This document shows, piece by piece, positions 46,187-57,321 of a stretch of DNA of 64,000 bases (positions are counted from its first letter, which is position 1; each line of letters begins with the position of its first letter). Both the position numbers and the translations under genes were made by a program. Source of the stretch: Natronospira bacteriovora. GTDB taxonomy: Bacteria; Pseudomonadota; Gammaproteobacteria; Natronospirales; Natronospiraceae. The stretch spans positions 1-64,000 of the forward strand of contig NZ_JAVDDT010000008.1 of assembly GCF_030848495.1 (NCBI RefSeq), in the 5' to 3' direction. The notes below the pieces were generated by a model, which had not been told where the DNA came from, ran no database searches, and saw nothing but the letters and a program-made list of their open reading frames with translations.

Positions 46187-48888
46187 GCAGAGAGCCCGCA
46201 CCGCGCCTGAGACTGTCCGGCCTGGAACCCTTGAACGTGGGCCCGGAGACCGGCTTCGTGAACATCGGCGAGCGCACCAACGTCACCGGCTCGGCCCGCT
46301 TCCGCAAGCTGATCGAAGCGGAGGACTATGAGGCGGCTTTGGAAGTGGCCCGTCAGCAAGTGGAAGGTGGCGCCCAGATCATCGATGTGAACATGGATGA
46401 CGGCCTGCTGGATGGCGCTGACTGCATGCGCCGCTTCCTGGACCTGATTGCCACCGAACCGGACATCGCCCGGGTGCCGGTGATGATCGATTCCTCCAAA
46501 TGGGAGGTCATCGAGGCCGGCCTTCAGTGCGTGCAGGGACGCGCCGTGGTCAACTCCATCAGCCTCAAGGAAGGGGAAGCGGCCTTCCTGGAGCAGGCGC
46601 GGCTGGTGCGCCGCTATGGTGCCGCCGTGGTGGTCATGGCCTTCGACGAGAACGGCCAGGCGGAGACCGTGGACCACAAGGTGGCGATTGCCAAACGCGC
46701 GGTTCGCCTGCTGACCGAGGAGGCGGGCTTTGCCCCCAATGACATCATCATTGATCCCAACATCTTTGCCGTGGCCACGGGCATCGAGGAGCACAATGCC
46801 TACGGGGTGGCCTTCATCGAGGCGGTGCGGCGCATCAAGCAGGAACTGCCTGGGGTGTTCACCAGCGGCGGCCTGTCCAATGTCTCCTTCTCCTTTCGCG
46901 GCAACAACCCGGTGCGCGAGGCCATGCACTCGGTGTTTCTCTATCACGCCATCGCCGCCGGCCTGGACATGGCCATCGTCAATGCGGGGCAGCTGACGGT
47001 CTATGCAGACATTCCCGACGATCTGCGGGAACGGGTGGAAGACGTCATTCTCAATCGCCGCCCGGATGCCACCGAGCGCCTGCTGACCATTGCCGATGAT
47101 TACCGGGACCAGGGCGAGCGCCAGGTGGTCAATCAGGCCTGGCGGGATGAGGTGGTGGAGAAGCGCCTGGAACACGCTCTGGTACACGGCATCGTCGAGC
47201 ATATCGAGACCGACGTGGAAGAAGCCCGCCTGGCGGCCGACCACCCCCTGGACGTGATCGAGGGGCCCCTGATGGACGGCATGAATGTGGTGGGTGAGCT
47301 GTTTGGCTCCGGCCGCATGTTCCTGCCCCAGGTGGTGAAGTCCGCACGGGTGATGAAGAAGGCCGTGGCCTGGCTGATCCCCCATATCGAGGCGGAGAAG
47401 GATGACCGTCAGGGCGCCAAGGGCAAGGTGCTGATGGCCACCGTCAAGGGCGATGTGCATGACATCGGCAAGAACATCGTCTCGGTGATTCTCCAGTGCA
47501 ACAACTACGAGGTGGTGGATCTGGGCGTGATGGTGCCGGCGGAGCGCATCCTGGAAGAGGCGCGCGCCCATCAGGTGGACATCATCGGCCTGTCCGGCCT
47601 GATCACCCCTTCCCTGGATGAGATGACGCGGGTGGCCGCCGAGATGGAACGTCAGCAGTTTCGTCTGCCCCTGCTGATCGGGGGGGCCACCACCTCCCCC
47701 ACCCACACGGCCCTGCGCGTAGCGCCGGAGTACGGTGCGCCGGTGGTGCATGTAAAGGACGCGTCCCGTGCGGTGGGCGTGGTGGCCCGTCTGGTCAATC
47801 GCGAACAACGCACAGCCTTTGCCGATGAAGTGGCCGCCGAGCAGGAGCGCCTGCGCCACAAGCGCGCCCAACGGGAAAAGCGCCGACGCATCGTTTCCCT
47901 GGCCGACGCCCGAAAGCGACGCTTTCAGCCGGAACAGGACTGGTCACCGATGACACCGAATCAGCCGGGGGTGGAAACCGTCACCGCGGATATTGCGACC
48001 CTTCGCCCCTATATCGACTGGACGCCCTTCTTTCATGCCTGGCAGCTGAAAGCCAGCTACCCGCGCATTCTGAAGGACGCGGCCATGGGCGAGGCGGCGA
48101 GCAAGCTATTCGACGAGGCCCAGGCCATGCTGAATCGCATGCAGGCCGAGGACTGGCTGCAGCCACGCGGTGTGGCCGGCCTCTACCCGGCACGCCGGGA
48201 AGGTGACTCGGTGCGTGTGTTGTCAGTGGAAGACCGCCAACAGACGCTCTGCCATCTGCATTTCCTGCGCCAGCAAAGCGAACGACCCAGCGGCAAACCC
48301 TATCTCTGTCTGGCCGACTTCATTGCCGATGGCGAAGCGGGCGACTGGATCGGCGGCTTTGCCGTGACCGCCGGCGCGGAAGTCAGCCAGCGCAGCGAGG
48401 CCTTCAAGGCCGCCGGCGACGACTACAACGCCATCATGGTCGAGGCCCTGGGCGATCGCCTGGCCGAGGCCTTCGCCGAGTACCTGCATGAAAAGGTGCG
48501 GCGGGAGCTGTGGGGCTACGCCAGTGACGAAGCCCTCGACAACGGCGAACTGATCCGGGAAGCCTACCAGGGCATCCGCCCGGCCCCCGGCTACCCGGCC
48601 TGCCCGGAACACAGCGAGAAGGCCAGCCTGTGGGACTGGCTCGAAGTGGAGCGCCGCACCGGCATTCAGCTTACCGAGAACTTCGCCATGAGCCCGGGCG
48701 CCGCCGTGTCCGGCTTCTACTTCGCCCACCCCGACGCCCGCTACTTCGGCCTCGGACAGATCGGCCGTGACCAGGTGGAAGACTACGCCCGACGCAAGGG
48801 CTGGACGCTGGAAGAAGCCGAACGCTGGCTGGCACCCAACCTGGCTTACGACCCGGCTAAACGGGGGCTGCGGGAGACCGGGTCTTGA
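46183..48888 (+). CDS. metH: Methionine synthase, folate-cobalamin-activation modules (split MetH, part 2)
   Basis: The 901-residue protein carries the pterin-binding barrel (about 25-300, with [11 protein letters not shown] near 26-36), a cobalamin cap and B12 domain (about 310-550), and a SAM-dependent activation domain (about 580-895). The axial histidine lies in DVHDIG (His425 by my count) with GLSGLITPS and the GGATTS loop downstream. With part 1 it transfers the methyl group from methyl-THF to homocysteine. The ATGA overlap with part 1 should give equal synthesis. All MetH modules are accounted for between the two genes. Confidence 0.96.
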   Translation: MSREPAPRLRLSGLEPLNVGPETGFVNIGERTNVTGSARFRKLIEAEDYEAALEVARQQVEGGAQIIDVNMDDGLLDGADCMRRFLDLIATEPDIARVPVMIDSSKWEVIEAGLQCVQGRAVVNSISLKEGEAAFLEQARLVRRYGAAVVVMAFDENGQAETVDHKVAIAKRAVRLLTEEAGFAPNDIIIDPNIFAVATGIEEHNAYGVAFIEAVRRIKQELPGVFTSGGLSNVSFSFRGNNPVREAMHSVFLYHAIAAGLDMAIVNAGQLTVYADIPDDLRERVEDVILNRRPDATERLLTIADDYRDQGERQVVNQAWRDEVVEKRLEHALVHGIVEHIETDVEEARLAADHPLDVIEGPLMDGMNVVGELFGSGRMFLPQVVKSARVMKKAVAWLIPHIEAEKDDRQGAKGKVLMATVKGDVHDIGKNIVSVILQCNNYEVVDLGVMVPAERILEEARAHQVDIIGLSGLITPSLDEMTRVAAEMERQQFRLPLLIGGATTSPTHTALRVAPEYGAPVVHVKDASRAVGVVARLVNREQRTAFADEVAAEQERLRHKRAQREKRRRIVSLADARKRRFQPEQDWSPMTPNQPGVETVTADIATLRPYIDWTPFFHAWQLKASYPRILKDAAMGEAASKLFDEAQAMLNRMQAEDWLQPRGVAGLYPARREGDSVRVLSVEDRQQTLCHLHFLRQQSERPSGKPYLCLADFIADGEAGDWIGGFAVTAGAEVSQRSEAFKAAGDDYNAIMVEALGDRLAEAFAEYLHEKVRRELWGYASDEALDNGELIREAYQGIRPAPGYPACPEHSEKASLWDWLEVERRTGIQLTENFAMSPGAAVSGFYFAHPDARYFGLGQIGRDQVEDYARRKGWTLEEAERWLAPNLAYDPAKRGLRETGS

Positions 48889-48894
48889 AGGAGA

Positions 48895-49383
48895 TTGGGA
48901 CCACGAAATGGACACGAAATAAGGCTTGCTATATCGGGTACTGACGGCCCCCTGTGGGAGCGGCTTTCAGCCGCGATCAAGTCATCTAAGGCCAACCCGC
49001 CCTCAGTGACACGCGGAATCCATCGGAGCCTTCACAAACATCCCGCTCCGTGTTCTCTGTGTCCAATCACCCCGGCCAAGCCTCGGCACCGATTTCTCAG
49101 GAAACACCCGGCGTGCCAACCGAGTAATCGCAATCGCGGCTGAAAGCCGCTCCCACAAAGAGTTAGAGGGCAACCTGCCAACCTCGAGATTGTCATCGCG
49201 GATAAATCCGCTCCCACGGCGCCAGTCGAATTGCCGCGCCATCTTTTGGCACGGCCCCTCCGAATCAGCACGGCGGCTCCTCAAGCACGGCCCAAGTATC
49301 TGCGTTCATCCGTGTCCATCTGTGGCCAATTATCTTTTTGCCTTTCATCTCGTGTGCATTTCGTGTCCATTTCGTGGTCCCAA
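48895..49383. repeat. 489-bp block with perfect 26-bp terminal inverted repeats
   Basis: The ends TTGGGACCACGAAATGGACA.. (48895-48920) and the inverse at 49358-49383 match at all 26 positions. A second perfect inverted pair of 24-base REP-like units lies inside at 48954-48977 and 49133-49156, and another unit at 49195-49217. There is no reading frame that looks coding. It fills the spacer between metH and the ribosomal operon terminator. Confidence 0.88.
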
Positions 49384-49398
49384 CTTTCATTCAGGCAC

Positions 49399-49426
49399 AA
49401 AAAAGCCGGGCACTGGGCCCGGCTTT
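49399..49426 (-). terminator. Intrinsic terminator of the ribosomal super-operon
   Basis: Read on the minus strand, AAAGCCGGGC pairs with GCCCGGCTTT around a five-base loop, followed by a run of T. It begins about 24 bases after the rplQ stop codon. Confidence 0.92.
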
Positions 49427-49449
49427 CTGGTCTTGCCTGAAGCGACCGA

Positions 49450-49839
49450 TTATTCGGCGGCGGCTTCTTCTTCCTGCGGTTCGGCGCGGCCCACCAGCTG
49501 CACGATGGCCATGGGGGCGTTGTCGCCGTCACGGAAACCGCACTTCAGGATGCGGGTGTAGCCACCCGGGCGCTCCTTGTATTCCGGGCCCAGCTCATTG
49601 AAGAGCTTGGTGACCAGCTCGCGATCGCGCAGCTTGTCGAAGGCACGGCGGCGGCCGGCCACGCTGTCATTCTTGGCCAGCGTGATGAGCGGCTCCACGA
49701 CCTTGCGAAGTTCCTTCGCCTTGGGCACGGTGGTCTTGATCTGTTCGTGACGCAGCAGCGAGGCCGCCATGTTACGGAACATGGCCTTGCGGTGGCTGCT
49801 GTTACGATTGAGCTTTCTTCCTGCCTTGCGATGACGCAT
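49450..49839 (-). CDS. rplQ: 50S ribosomal protein L17
   Basis: The 129-residue protein begins [20 protein letters not shown], the L17 hallmark. E. coli L17 has 127 residues. Here the C-terminus ends in an acidic EEEAAAE tail. It lines the peptide exit region of the large subunit. It is the last gene of the operon and follows rpoA by 35 bases. Confidence 0.98.
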   Translation of the reverse strand: MRHRKAGRKLNRNSSHRKAMFRNMAASLLRHEQIKTTVPKAKELRKVVEPLITLAKNDSVAGRRRAFDKLRDRELVTKLFNELGPEYKERPGGYTRILKCGFRDGDNAPMAIVQLVGRAEPQEEEAAAE

Positions 49840-49874
49840 GACTCTATCCTGACTAGGTTATCGGAACCGGCCGA

Positions 49875-50870
49875 TCAGGCCGATGCCTGCTTTTTTTCCT
49901 GCAGGCTGGCCGGCGGCCAACCCTCGAGCTTCATGCCGAGCGACAGTCCGTGCTGAGCCAGCACGTCCTTGATCTCGGTGAGCGATTTCTTGCCCAGGTT
50001 CGGCGTCTTCAGCAGTTCCACTTCGGTGCGCTGAACCAGGTCACCGATGTAATGGATGCTTTCGGCCTTCAGGCAGTTGGCCGAGCGAACCGTCAGTTCC
50101 AGCTCATCCACCGGACGCAGCAGGATCGGATCGATCTGGCTGTCGTCTTCCTTGCCGGCATCCTCGCTATCTTCCAGGTCCACGAACACGGACAACTGGT
50201 CGTTGAGGATGGTGGCCGCGCGACGGATGGCCTCTTCCGGGTCAATGCCGCCATTGGTCTCGAGATCAATGATCAGCTTGTCCAGGTCGGTGCGCTGATC
50301 CACACGGGCGGCTTCCACGCTGTAGCTGACGCGACGAACCGGGCTGTAGGTGGCATCCACCAGCAGGCGACCCACCGGACGACTTTCGTCGTCGGCTTCG
50401 GCGCGCTGGGAAGCCGGCTCGTAGCCTCGGCCACGGCGGGCCTTGATCTTCATGTTCAGCTCGCCGCTTTCGTTCACATGGGCCAGCACCAAATCCGGGT
50501 TCATGATTTCCAGCTCATGATCGGTCTGGAGATCACCGGCAGTGACCACACCCTTGCCCTTCTGACTGACCGTCAGAACGGCTTCTTCCCGGGAGTGCAT
50601 GCGCATGGCGACCTGCTTGAGGTTCAGCAGGATTTCCAGCACGTCTTCCTGCACACCCTCAACGGTGCTGTACTCGTGCACGACGCCGTCAATCTCGGCC
50701 TCGACGATGGAAGCGCCAGGCATGGAAGACAGCAGTACACGACGCAGGGCGTTACCCAGGGTGTGGCCGAAACCGCGCTCGAGCGGCTCCAGCGTCACAC
50801 GCGCACGGGTCGCACTGATTTCTTTAACGTCAATATGACGCGGCTTGAGAAACTCACCGACAGATGACAT
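49875..50870 (-). CDS. rpoA: RNA polymerase alpha subunit
   Basis: The 331-residue subunit has an assembly domain ([23 protein letters not shown] near 27-49) and a C-terminal domain (about 250-325, with [15 protein letters not shown]) that contacts UP elements and activators. E. coli RpoA has 329 residues. Its place after rpsD and before rplQ is the usual alpha-operon order. The linker near 233-245 is rich in acidic residues. Confidence 0.98.
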   Translation of the reverse strand: MSSVGEFLKPRHIDVKEISATRARVTLEPLERGFGHTLGNALRRVLLSSMPGASIVEAEIDGVVHEYSTVEGVQEDVLEILLNLKQVAMRMHSREEAVLTVSQKGKGVVTAGDLQTDHELEIMNPDLVLAHVNESGELNMKIKARRGRGYEPASQRAEADDESRPVGRLLVDATYSPVRRVSYSVEAARVDQRTDLDKLIIDLETNGGIDPEEAIRRAATILNDQLSVFVDLEDSEDAGKEDDSQIDPILLRPVDELELTVRSANCLKAESIHYIGDLVQRTEVELLKTPNLGKKSLTEIKDVLAQHGLSLGMKLEGWPPASLQEKKQASA

Positions 50871-50887
50871 CAGTTCAGACCCCGCAA

Positions 50888-51508
50888 TTACTTGGAGTAA
50901 AGCTCGACCACCAGGTTCTCGTTGATGTCCGGATGGATGTCTGTCCGATCCGGAGCCGACTTGAACACGCCGGCCATCTTCTTCTCATCAACTTCGATCC
51001 AGGACGGGAAACCGGATTCCTTGGCCAGGTCCAGAGCGGACTGGATCCGCAGCTGCTTTCTGGCCTTTTCACGGACGGAAACCTCGTCATCAGCCTTGAC
51101 CTGGTAGGAAGGCACGTTAACCAGCTCACCATTCACCATGATGCCCTTGTGGGACACCAGCTGACGGGCTTCAGCGCGAGTGGACGCAAAGCCCATGCGG
51201 TAAACGACGTTATCAAGGCGGCATTCCAGCAGGGTCAGCAGGTTTTCACCCGTGGAACCCTTGCGGCGCGCGGCCTCTTTGTAATAGCGGCGGAACTGGC
51301 GTTCCAGTACGCCGTACATGCGGCGCAGCTTCTGCTTCTCGCGCAGCTGCAGGCCGAAATCCGACAGGCGGCCGCGACGGTTGCCGTGCTGACCCGGAAC
51401 GGAGTCGATCTTGCACTTGGACTCCAGGGGACGCACACCGCTCTTGAGGAACAGATCGGTTCCTTCACGACGGGCCAGTTTACAGGTTGGTCCGATGTAT
51501 CTTGCCAT
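50888..51508 (-). CDS. rpsD: 30S ribosomal protein S4
   Basis: The 206-residue protein has the same length as E. coli S4 and carries the [20 protein letters not shown] segment near its N-terminus and an S4-type RNA-binding domain at about 96-160. In related bacteria S4 represses the alpha operon by binding the leader RNA. It is a primary 16S rRNA binder and assembly nucleator. Confidence 0.98.
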   Translation of the reverse strand: MARYIGPTCKLARREGTDLFLKSGVRPLESKCKIDSVPGQHGNRRGRLSDFGLQLREKQKLRRMYGVLERQFRRYYKEAARRKGSTGENLLTLLECRLDNVVYRMGFASTRAEARQLVSHKGIMVNGELVNVPSYQVKADDEVSVREKARKQLRIQSALDLAKESGFPSWIEVDEKKMAGVFKSAPDRTDIHPDINENLVVELYSK

Positions 51509-51576
51509 TTGCTCTTACTCTCCGAGGCTGTCTGCTTCCGCCGACCGGCCTGATCGGCGGTGGCTCAGCAAGGCCT

Positions 51577-51966
51577 TTAAACGCGGCGCTTCTTGGGCGG
51601 ACGACATCCGTTGTGCGGGATGGGCGTCACGTCCGTGATATTGGTGATGCGAAAACCGGCATTGTTCAGGGAACGCACGGCGGACTCGCGGCCGGGACCC
51701 GGGCCCTTGACCCGAACTTCCAGGTTCTTCACACCGTAATCCTGGGCAGCCTGCCCGGCGCGCTCTGCCGCCACCTGGGCAGCAAAGGGGGTGCTCTTGC
51801 GCGAACCACGGAAACCGGAACCACCAGCGGTGGCCCAGGACAGGGCGTTACCCTGACGATCCGTGATCATCACGATGGTGTTGTTGAAGGACGCCTGAAT
51901 ATGGGCGATACCGTCAACGACTGTCTTCTTGACCTTCTTGCGAGTACGGGTGCCAGCTTTGGCCAT
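51577..51966 (-). CDS. rpsK: 30S ribosomal protein S11
   Basis: The 129-residue protein matches E. coli in length, with [18 protein letters not shown] near 19-36 and the conserved C-terminus [11 protein letters not shown]. It forms part of the platform near the mRNA exit of the small subunit. A 68-base gap separates it from rpsD. Confidence 0.98.
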   Translation of the reverse strand: MAKAGTRTRKKVKKTVVDGIAHIQASFNNTIVMITDRQGNALSWATAGGSGFRGSRKSTPFAAQVAAERAGQAAQDYGVKNLEVRVKGPGPGRESAVRSLNNAGFRITNITDVTPIPHNGCRPPKKRRV

Positions 51967-51996
51967 CTCGATCTACCCTTGTCTATTGCGGTGCGC

Positions 51997-52353
51997 TTAA
52001 CGCGTAATCGGACGACGCTTGCCCTTGCGGGTGCGTGCATTCGTCTGCGTCTGCTGACCACGCACGGGCAGGCCCCGGCGATGGCGAATGCCCCGGTTAC
52101 AACCCAGGTCCATCAGACGCTTGATGTTCATGGCAGTTTCACGGCGAAGATCACCTTCGACCACGAATTTGCCGACCAGACCACGAATGGTCTCCACTTC
52201 GCCTTCCGTCAGGTCACGGACCTTGGTGTCTGGGCGAATGTTCGCCGCCTCACAGATCTGCTGAGACCGCGTCCGACCAATCCCGAAGATCGAGGTCAGG
52301 GCGATCACCACATGCTTCTGCGGCGGAATGTTGATTCCTGCTATACGGGCCAT
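51997..52353 (-). CDS. rpsM: 30S ribosomal protein S13
   Basis: The 118-residue protein starts [19 protein letters not shown] and ends with the basic tail [10 protein letters not shown] that reaches the P-site tRNA. I chose the internal ATG at 52353 over one 24 bases upstream because all S13 proteins begin here and the length equals E. coli S13. It opens the alpha-operon segment. Confidence 0.97.
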   Translation of the reverse strand: MARIAGINIPPQKHVVIALTSIFGIGRTRSQQICEAANIRPDTKVRDLTEGEVETIRGLVGKFVVEGDLRRETAMNIKRLMDLGCNRGIRHRRGLPVRGQQTQTNARTRKGKRRPITR

Positions 52354-52438
52354 GCAGCTAAACTCCAGATTCAGCATTCGCGCGCGAAACGCGACAATAT
52401 ACCTCAGATCGCCTCAGCGATCAATGAAACCAGACCGA

Positions 52439-52555
52439 TCAGCCCTGCCGCTGTTTATGACGGGGGTCGGTGGTGCAGATCACCCGAACGGTACCGTTCC
52501 GGCGGATGATCTTGCAGTTCCGGCAAATCTTCTTGACCGAAGCTCGAACTTTCAT
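52439..52555 (-). CDS. rpmJ: 50S ribosomal protein L36
   Basis: This 38-residue gene encodes [19 protein letters not shown].. with the zinc ribbon ligands Cys11, Cys14, Cys27 and His33. The C+ form is the zinc-binding type. E. coli L36 also has 38 residues. It sits between secY and rpsM, its standard location. Confidence 0.97.
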   Translation of the reverse strand: MKVRASVKKICRNCKIIRRNGTVRVICTTDPRHKQRQG

Positions 52556-52604
52556 GGTTCAGTCTCCTGCGTCGCCCGGAGGCGGCTCAAACCGTTATTG
52601 ACTA

Positions 52605-53942
52605 TTAGCGGGGACGGCCAGCGCGGCCGTAGCCCTTCAGATTCGCTTTCTTCAGCAGACCGTCGTACTGATGGGACATCATGTGGGCCTGCAACTGGGA
52701 CATGAAGTCCATGGAGACGATCACGATAATCAGCAGGGACGTACCGCCGAAATAAAACGGCACGTTCCAGTTCATGATCAGAAACTCCGGCATCAGACAG
52801 ACTGCCGTGATGTAGATCGCGCCCCACAGGGTCAGCCGTGAAAGCACGGAATCCACATAATCGGCCGTCTGACGGCCAGGACGGATACCCGGAATGAAGG
52901 CACCGGAGCGCTTCAGGTTGTCCGCCGTGTCACGGCTGTTGAACACCAGCGCCGTGTAGAAAAAGCAGAAGAACATGATCATGCCGGCATAGAACAGCGT
53001 GTATACCGGCTGCCCGGGCTGCAGCGACTGCACCAGGGTCTGGATCCACAGCGGTCCCTGGTCCTGGGTCCAGCCGATCAGCGTCGACGGGAACAGGATG
53101 ATCGAGGACGCGAAGATCGGCGGAATCACACCCGCCATGTTCAGCTTCAGCGGCAGGTGGCTGGTCTGACCACCGTACATGCGCCGGCCTTGCTGCCGCT
53201 TGGCGTAGTTCACCGTAATCCGGCGCTGGCCGCGCTCGATAAAGACCACGAACGCCGTCACACCCAGGGCCAGGAAGAACAGGATGATGGCAAACATGGT
53301 CGCCAACTCACCCGTGCGCACCAGCTCAAGCGTGCCGCCCAGGGCGGAAGGCAGGCCGGCAACGATCCCGCCGAAAATGATCAGCGAAATACCGTTACCG
53401 ATGCCACGCTCGGTGATCTGCTCACCCAGCCACATCAGGAACATCGTGCCGGTTACCAGGGTCACCGCACAAACGAAAGTGAACTGGGCCGGCGGGATGA
53501 TCGACACCCCCTGATTTGCCAGGGCAATGGACGCCCCGATGGACTGGAATGTCGCCAGCACGACCGTACCGTAGCGGGTGTACTGGGTGATCTTGCGCCG
53601 ACCGGCTTCGCCTTCCTTCTTCAGCTCGGAGAGCTTAGGAATCACGGCCGTCATCAGCTGCATGATAATGGCCGCGGAAATGTAGGGCATGATCCCGAGG
53701 GCAAAGAGACTGAAGCGTTCCAGCGCCCCGCCGGAGAACATGTTGAACATTTCCAGAATGGTGCCGCGCTGGGCCTCGAATACGCGCGCCATTTCCACCG
53801 GGTCGATGCCCGGCACCGGAATATGCGCGCCAATCCGGAACACGACCATGGCACCGAGGACAAACAGCAGCCGCTGCTTGATCTCGGTTGCCTTGCCGAG
53901 ACTGCCCAGATTGCTCGGGACTGCGCCGCCACCAGCCGCCAT
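52605..53942 (-). CDS. secY: Protein translocase subunit SecY
   Basis: The 445-residue ten-helix channel protein is the core of the SecYEG translocon. Typical segments are [13 protein letters not shown] near 44-56, the plug region with [23 protein letters not shown] near 65-87, and the cytoplasmic ribosome-binding loop with [14 protein letters not shown] near 244-257. E. coli SecY has 443 residues. The C-terminus ends GYGRAGRPR. It follows rplO by three bases. Confidence 0.98.
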   Translation of the reverse strand: MAAGGGAVPSNLGSLGKATEIKQRLLFVLGAMVVFRIGAHIPVPGIDPVEMARVFEAQRGTILEMFNMFSGGALERFSLFALGIMPYISAAIIMQLMTAVIPKLSELKKEGEAGRRKITQYTRYGTVVLATFQSIGASIALANQGVSIIPPAQFTFVCAVTLVTGTMFLMWLGEQITERGIGNGISLIIFGGIVAGLPSALGGTLELVRTGELATMFAIILFFLALGVTAFVVFIERGQRRITVNYAKRQQGRRMYGGQTSHLPLKLNMAGVIPPIFASSIILFPSTLIGWTQDQGPLWIQTLVQSLQPGQPVYTLFYAGMIMFFCFFYTALVFNSRDTADNLKRSGAFIPGIRPGRQTADYVDSVLSRLTLWGAIYITAVCLMPEFLIMNWNVPFYFGGTSLLIIVIVSMDFMSQLQAHMMSHQYDGLLKKANLKGYGRAGRPR

Positions 53943-53945
53943 GGA

Positions 53946-54383
53946 TTACTCCTCGACCTTTCCGCCAGCTTCTTCGATCGCCTTGCGGGCGCCCTTGGTC
54001 GGCACCACACCCTTGAGGGTGAGGGATTTACCGCCCAGGTCACCGCTGGCGATCACTTTCACGCGCTCGGCGCGACTGTGTACCAGCCCGGCCTTCTTGA
54101 GCACGTCCAGATCGATCACGTCGGCATCCACGTTGGCCAGCTGATCCAGCCGAACTTCATCGGCAAAAGCCGCCTTGCGGGAGCGGAAGCCCACCTTCGG
54201 CAGGCGACGCTGCAGCGGCATCTGACCGCCTTCGAAACCAACCTGCACGGTGCCGCCGGAACGAGCCAGCTGGCCCTTGTGGCCTTTACCGGAAGTCTTG
54301 CCGAGCCCGGAACCGGCGCCACGGCCGAGGCGTTTGCCCTCGGGGCGGCTGCCCTCCGCCGGCTTGAGTTCATTGAGTCGCAT
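53946..54383 (-). CDS. rplO: 50S ribosomal protein L15
   Basis: The 145-residue protein has the glycine-rich, basic N-terminal region [23 protein letters not shown] (17-39), characteristic of L15. E. coli L15 has 144 residues. It is a late-assembly protein of the large subunit. Its start lies three bases after the rpmD stop. Confidence 0.98.
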   Translation of the reverse strand: MRLNELKPAEGSRPEGKRLGRGAGSGLGKTSGKGHKGQLARSGGTVQVGFEGGQMPLQRRLPKVGFRSRKAAFADEVRLDQLANVDADVIDLDVLKKAGLVHSRAERVKVIASGDLGGKSLTLKGVVPTKGARKAIEEAGGKVEE

Positions 54384-54385
54384 AA

Positions 54386-54580
54386 TCAGGCTTCCTCTAC
54401 CTGCAGCAGATACGCCACGCGATTGATCATGCCGCGATTCTCGGGCGTATCCTGCACGGTGACAGTGTGGTGCATACGACGAAGACCCAGCCCACGCACA
54501 CAGGCCTGATGGTTCTTCAGCCGCCCATGAACGCTGCGGACCAGCGTCACCTTGATCTGATTCTTGTCGTTGTCAGCCAT
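54386..54580 (-). CDS. rpmD: 50S ribosomal protein L30
   Basis: The 64-residue protein has the L30 core [20 protein letters not shown] and ends in the segment [14 protein letters not shown]. It is five residues longer than the E. coli protein. I chose the ATG at 54580 (MADNDKNQ) over one three codons upstream because that ATG would overlap the end of rpsE. Confidence 0.95.
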   Translation of the reverse strand: MADNDKNQIKVTLVRSVHGRLKNHQACVRGLGLRRMHHTVTVQDTPENRGMINRVAYLLQVEEA

Positions 54581-54585
54581 CGGTC

Positions 54586-55089
54586 TCAACCCGTGATCTC
54601 TTCTACGGACTTGCCGCGCTTGGCCGCCACTTCCTCAGGGGAGCGGGCCTGCGTCAGCGCATTCATGGTTGCACGCACCACGTTGATGGGGTTGCGCGAA
54701 CCATAGCTCTTGGCCAGCACGTTCTTCACACCGGCAACCTCACAGACCGCACGCATGGCACCACCGGCAATGACGCCGGTACCATCAGATGCCGGCTGCA
54801 TGAGCACCCGGGTGGCGCCGTGATTGGCGCGCAGCGGGTACTGCAGGGTGCCGTCCTTCAGGTGGACGGACTTCATGTCCTTGCGGGCCTTTTCCATGGC
54901 CTTCTGGATGGCCAGGGGCACTTCGCGAGCCTTGCCGTAACCAAAGCCCACCTTGCCGTTGCCGTCGCCCACCACAGCCAGGGCGGTGAAGCCGAACTTG
55001 CGGCCACCCTTGACCACCTTGGCCACACGGTTGATCGCAACCAGCTTTTCCTGGAGGTCGTCCGTCTGATTCTGTGCGGTTGTTGCCAT
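54586..55089 (-). CDS. rpsE: 30S ribosomal protein S5
   Basis: The 167-residue protein equals E. coli S5 in length. It has the loop [19 protein letters not shown] near 24-42, associated in other bacteria with spectinomycin and accuracy phenotypes, and the glycine-rich [12 protein letters not shown] near 47-58. I chose the ATG at 55089; the upstream in-frame extension overlaps the rplR end. Confidence 0.97.
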   Translation of the reverse strand: MATTAQNQTDDLQEKLVAINRVAKVVKGGRKFGFTALAVVGDGNGKVGFGYGKAREVPLAIQKAMEKARKDMKSVHLKDGTLQYPLRANHGATRVLMQPASDGTGVIAGGAMRAVCEVAGVKNVLAKSYGSRNPINVVRATMNALTQARSPEEVAAKRGKSVEEITG

Positions 55090-55102
55090 GATAGATACCT
55101 GT

Positions 55103-55456
55103 TCAGAATTCCAAACCGCTTTCGCGCGCTGCATCGGCCAGCGCCTTCACGCGACCGTGATAGCGGAAACCGGAACGATCAAAAGCCACTTCACTGATAC
55201 CGGCAGCCTTTGCCTTTTCGGCAATGGCCTTGCCCACGGCTTCCGCCGCCGAGATATTGCCGGTGCCTTTCAGCGACTTGCGCAGATCCGGTTCCACCGT
55301 GGAAGCCGCAGCCACCACACGATCGCCCTCAGGTGCAATAACCTGTGCATATATGTGCCGCGGGGTCCGATGGATGCTCAGGCGATGAGCACCGATGTGC
55401 CGGATCCTGGCGCGGGCTTTCCGCGCACGACGCATGCGAGCCGTCTTCTTATCCAT
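55103..55456 (-). CDS. rplR: 50S ribosomal protein L18
   Basis: The 117-residue protein is the same length as E. coli L18. It has a very basic N-terminus ([19 protein letters not shown]), the L18 segment [16 protein letters not shown] and the C-terminal [20 protein letters not shown]. It binds 5S rRNA together with L5 and attaches it to the central protuberance. Confidence 0.98.
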   Translation of the reverse strand: MDKKTARMRRARKARARIRHIGAHRLSIHRTPRHIYAQVIAPEGDRVVAAASTVEPDLRKSLKGTGNISAAEAVGKAIAEKAKAAGISEVAFDRSGFRYHGRVKALADAARESGLEF

Positions 55457-55469
55457 TGCTCACCTACCG

Positions 55470-56006
55470 TTATTTCTTCTTGGCCTCTTTACGGACCACG
55501 CGTTCATCCGAATATCGGATACCCTTGCCCTTATAGGGCTCCGGCGGACGGAAGGCGCGGATTTCAGCCGCAACCTGGCCCACCTTCTGCTTGTCAACGC
55601 CCTTGATCACCACTTCGGTGTTGCTGGGCGTTTCAATGGTGATGCCTTCCGGCACCGGGTAGTCCACCGGATGGGACAGACCCAGCGTCAGGTTCAGGGA
55701 CTTGCCCTTGCTCTGAGCGCGGTAGCCCACCCCGATCAGTTCGAGCTTGCGCTCGAAACCCTGGGACACACCCACCACCATGTTGTTCAAAAGCGCACGG
55801 GTCGTACCCGCCATCGCCACCTGCTTGCGGTCGCCCGCCGTGCGGACAGCCACTTTCAGGCTCTTGTCCTCTTGCTCCACAGTCACATCCGGATGGAGCG
55901 GAGTCTTCAGTTCACCCTTGGGGCCCTTGATGGCGAGATTTCCGCCATCCAGCTTGAACTCCACGCCAGCGGGCAGGGTGACCGGTGCATTTGCAATCCT
56001 GGACAT
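55470..56006 (-). CDS. rplF: 50S ribosomal protein L6
   Basis: The 178-residue protein starts [17 protein letters not shown] and has the two-repeat L6 fold, with the C-terminal signature [14 protein letters not shown] near 154-167. E. coli L6 has 177 residues. It lies near the sarcin-ricin loop and helps the factor-binding region. Confidence 0.98.
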   Translation of the reverse strand: MSRIANAPVTLPAGVEFKLDGGNLAIKGPKGELKTPLHPDVTVEQEDKSLKVAVRTAGDRKQVAMAGTTRALLNNMVVGVSQGFERKLELIGVGYRAQSKGKSLNLTLGLSHPVDYPVPEGITIETPSNTEVVIKGVDKQKVGQVAAEIRAFRPPEPYKGKGIRYSDERVVRKEAKKK

Positions 56007-56025
56007 CGCTAAAACCCTGCGTCAG

Positions 56026-56424
56026 TTACGAGACGAAACAGATTACTTCACCACCGTTGCCGGCCTCGCGGGCGACACGGTCGCTTACCACCCCCTTGGA
56101 GGTGGAAACAATGGCCACGCCCAGACCGCCGTCCACTCGGGGCAGTTCGTCGCGACCACGGAAAACTCGAAGACCGGGGCGGGATACCCGCTCAATGCGG
56201 GAAATCACCGGCTCTCCCTCGTAATACTTGAGGGTCACTTCCATGGTCTTCTTGTTGCCGGCCTCTTCACTGACGGCAAAGCCAGCGATATAGCCTTCAT
56301 CCTTGAGCACCTGAGCAACCGCGCTCTTCTGCTTGGACGACGGCATGCTGACGGTGGCCTTGCCGGCACGCTGGGCGTTCCGGATCCGGGTCAGCATGTC
56401 AGCGATAGGATCAGTCATACTCAT
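56026..56424 (-). CDS. rpsH: 30S ribosomal protein S8
   Basis: The 132-residue protein begins [17 protein letters not shown] and ends [16 protein letters not shown], both S8 hallmarks. The first ATG (56424) has AGGAAG six bases upstream; the second, two codons later, would give the E. coli length of 130. In E. coli S8 represses the spc operon by binding mRNA near rplE; no such site was confirmed here. Confidence 0.97.
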   Translation of the reverse strand: MSMTDPIADMLTRIRNAQRAGKATVSMPSSKQKSAVAQVLKDEGYIAGFAVSEEAGNKKTMEVTLKYYEGEPVISRIERVSRPGLRVFRGRDELPRVDGGLGVAIVSTSKGVVSDRVAREAGNGGEVICFVS

Positions 56425-56448
56425 TGCGTTCTTCCTCGTTCCAAGCGC

Positions 56449-56754
56449 TTACCAGCTGGACTTGACCAGGCCCGGAATATCACCGCGCATGGCGGCTTCA
56501 CGGAGCTTGTTGCGACCAAGACCGAACTTGCGGTAGTAGCCATTGGGGCGGCCGGTGACACGGCAGCGATTGCGAATTCGCACCGGGCTGCTGTTACGCG
56601 GCAGTTTGGCCAGCTTCTCAACAGCGGCTTCCCGCTCTTCCTCGCTGGCATTCTGATCACGAATGATCCGCTTCAGTTCGGCGCGTTTGGCGGCGTACTG
56701 CTCCACCAGCTTGGCGCGGCGGCGTTCGCGTTCGATCATGGACTTCTTGGCCAT
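56449..56754 (-). CDS. rpsN: 30S ribosomal protein S14 (zinc-independent long form)
   Basis: The 101-residue protein is the long C-minus type, as in E. coli (101 residues). It has [19 protein letters not shown] near 61-79 without paired CxxC zinc motifs, and ends [10 protein letters not shown]. It binds the head of the small subunit. Confidence 0.98.
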   Translation of the reverse strand: MAKKSMIERERRRAKLVEQYAAKRAELKRIIRDQNASEEEREAAVEKLAKLPRNSSPVRIRNRCRVTGRPNGYYRKFGLGRNKLREAAMRGDIPGLVKSSW

Positions 56755-56768
56755 CTCTCAGCCCCTAC

Positions 56769-57308
56769 TCAGTTCTTGAACGGGAAGTTGAAGGCAGACA
56801 GCAGGGCGCGGCCCTGTTCGTCGTTCTCGGCAGTGGTGGTAATGGTGATGTCCATACCACGCACGGCGTCGACCTTGTCGTACTCGACTTCCGGGAAAAT
56901 AATCTGTTCGCGCACGCCGAGGCTGTAGTTGCCGCGACCATCAAAGGCCTTGGCATTCAGACCACGGAAGTCACGAATACGCGGAATCGCCACATTGATG
57001 AGACGGTCCAGGAATTCGTACATGCGCTCGCGACGCAGCGTCACCTTGGCGCCGATCGGCCAGCCATCACGGATCTTGAACCCGGCGACCGACTTTCGGG
57101 ACTTGGTGATAATCGCCTTCTGACCGGTAATCTTGGCCAGGTCGTCAACGGCGTGCTCCAGCACCTTGCGGTCGCCAACGGCTTCACCCAGACCCATGTT
57201 GATGGTGATCTTGGTGACCCGGGGAACCTGCATTGGGTTCTCGAGGCCCAGATCCTTCTGGATCTGTTCCCGGAGCTTCTCGTTGTAAAGCTGTTTCAAT
57301 CTCGCCAT
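56769..57308 (-). CDS. rplE: 50S ribosomal protein L5
   Basis: The 179-residue protein starts [16 protein letters not shown] and equals E. coli L5 in length. It carries [20 protein letters not shown] near 26-45 and [20 protein letters not shown] near 75-95. The ATG at 57308 is preferred; an in-frame ATG seven codons upstream lies at the rplX stop. It contacts 5S rRNA and the P-site tRNA. Confidence 0.97.
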   Translation of the reverse strand: MARLKQLYNEKLREQIQKDLGLENPMQVPRVTKITINMGLGEAVGDRKVLEHAVDDLAKITGQKAIITKSRKSVAGFKIRDGWPIGAKVTLRRERMYEFLDRLINVAIPRIRDFRGLNAKAFDGRGNYSLGVREQIIFPEVEYDKVDAVRGMDITITTTAENDEQGRALLSAFNFPFKN

Positions 57309-57321
57309 CGGGTTCACCTGC

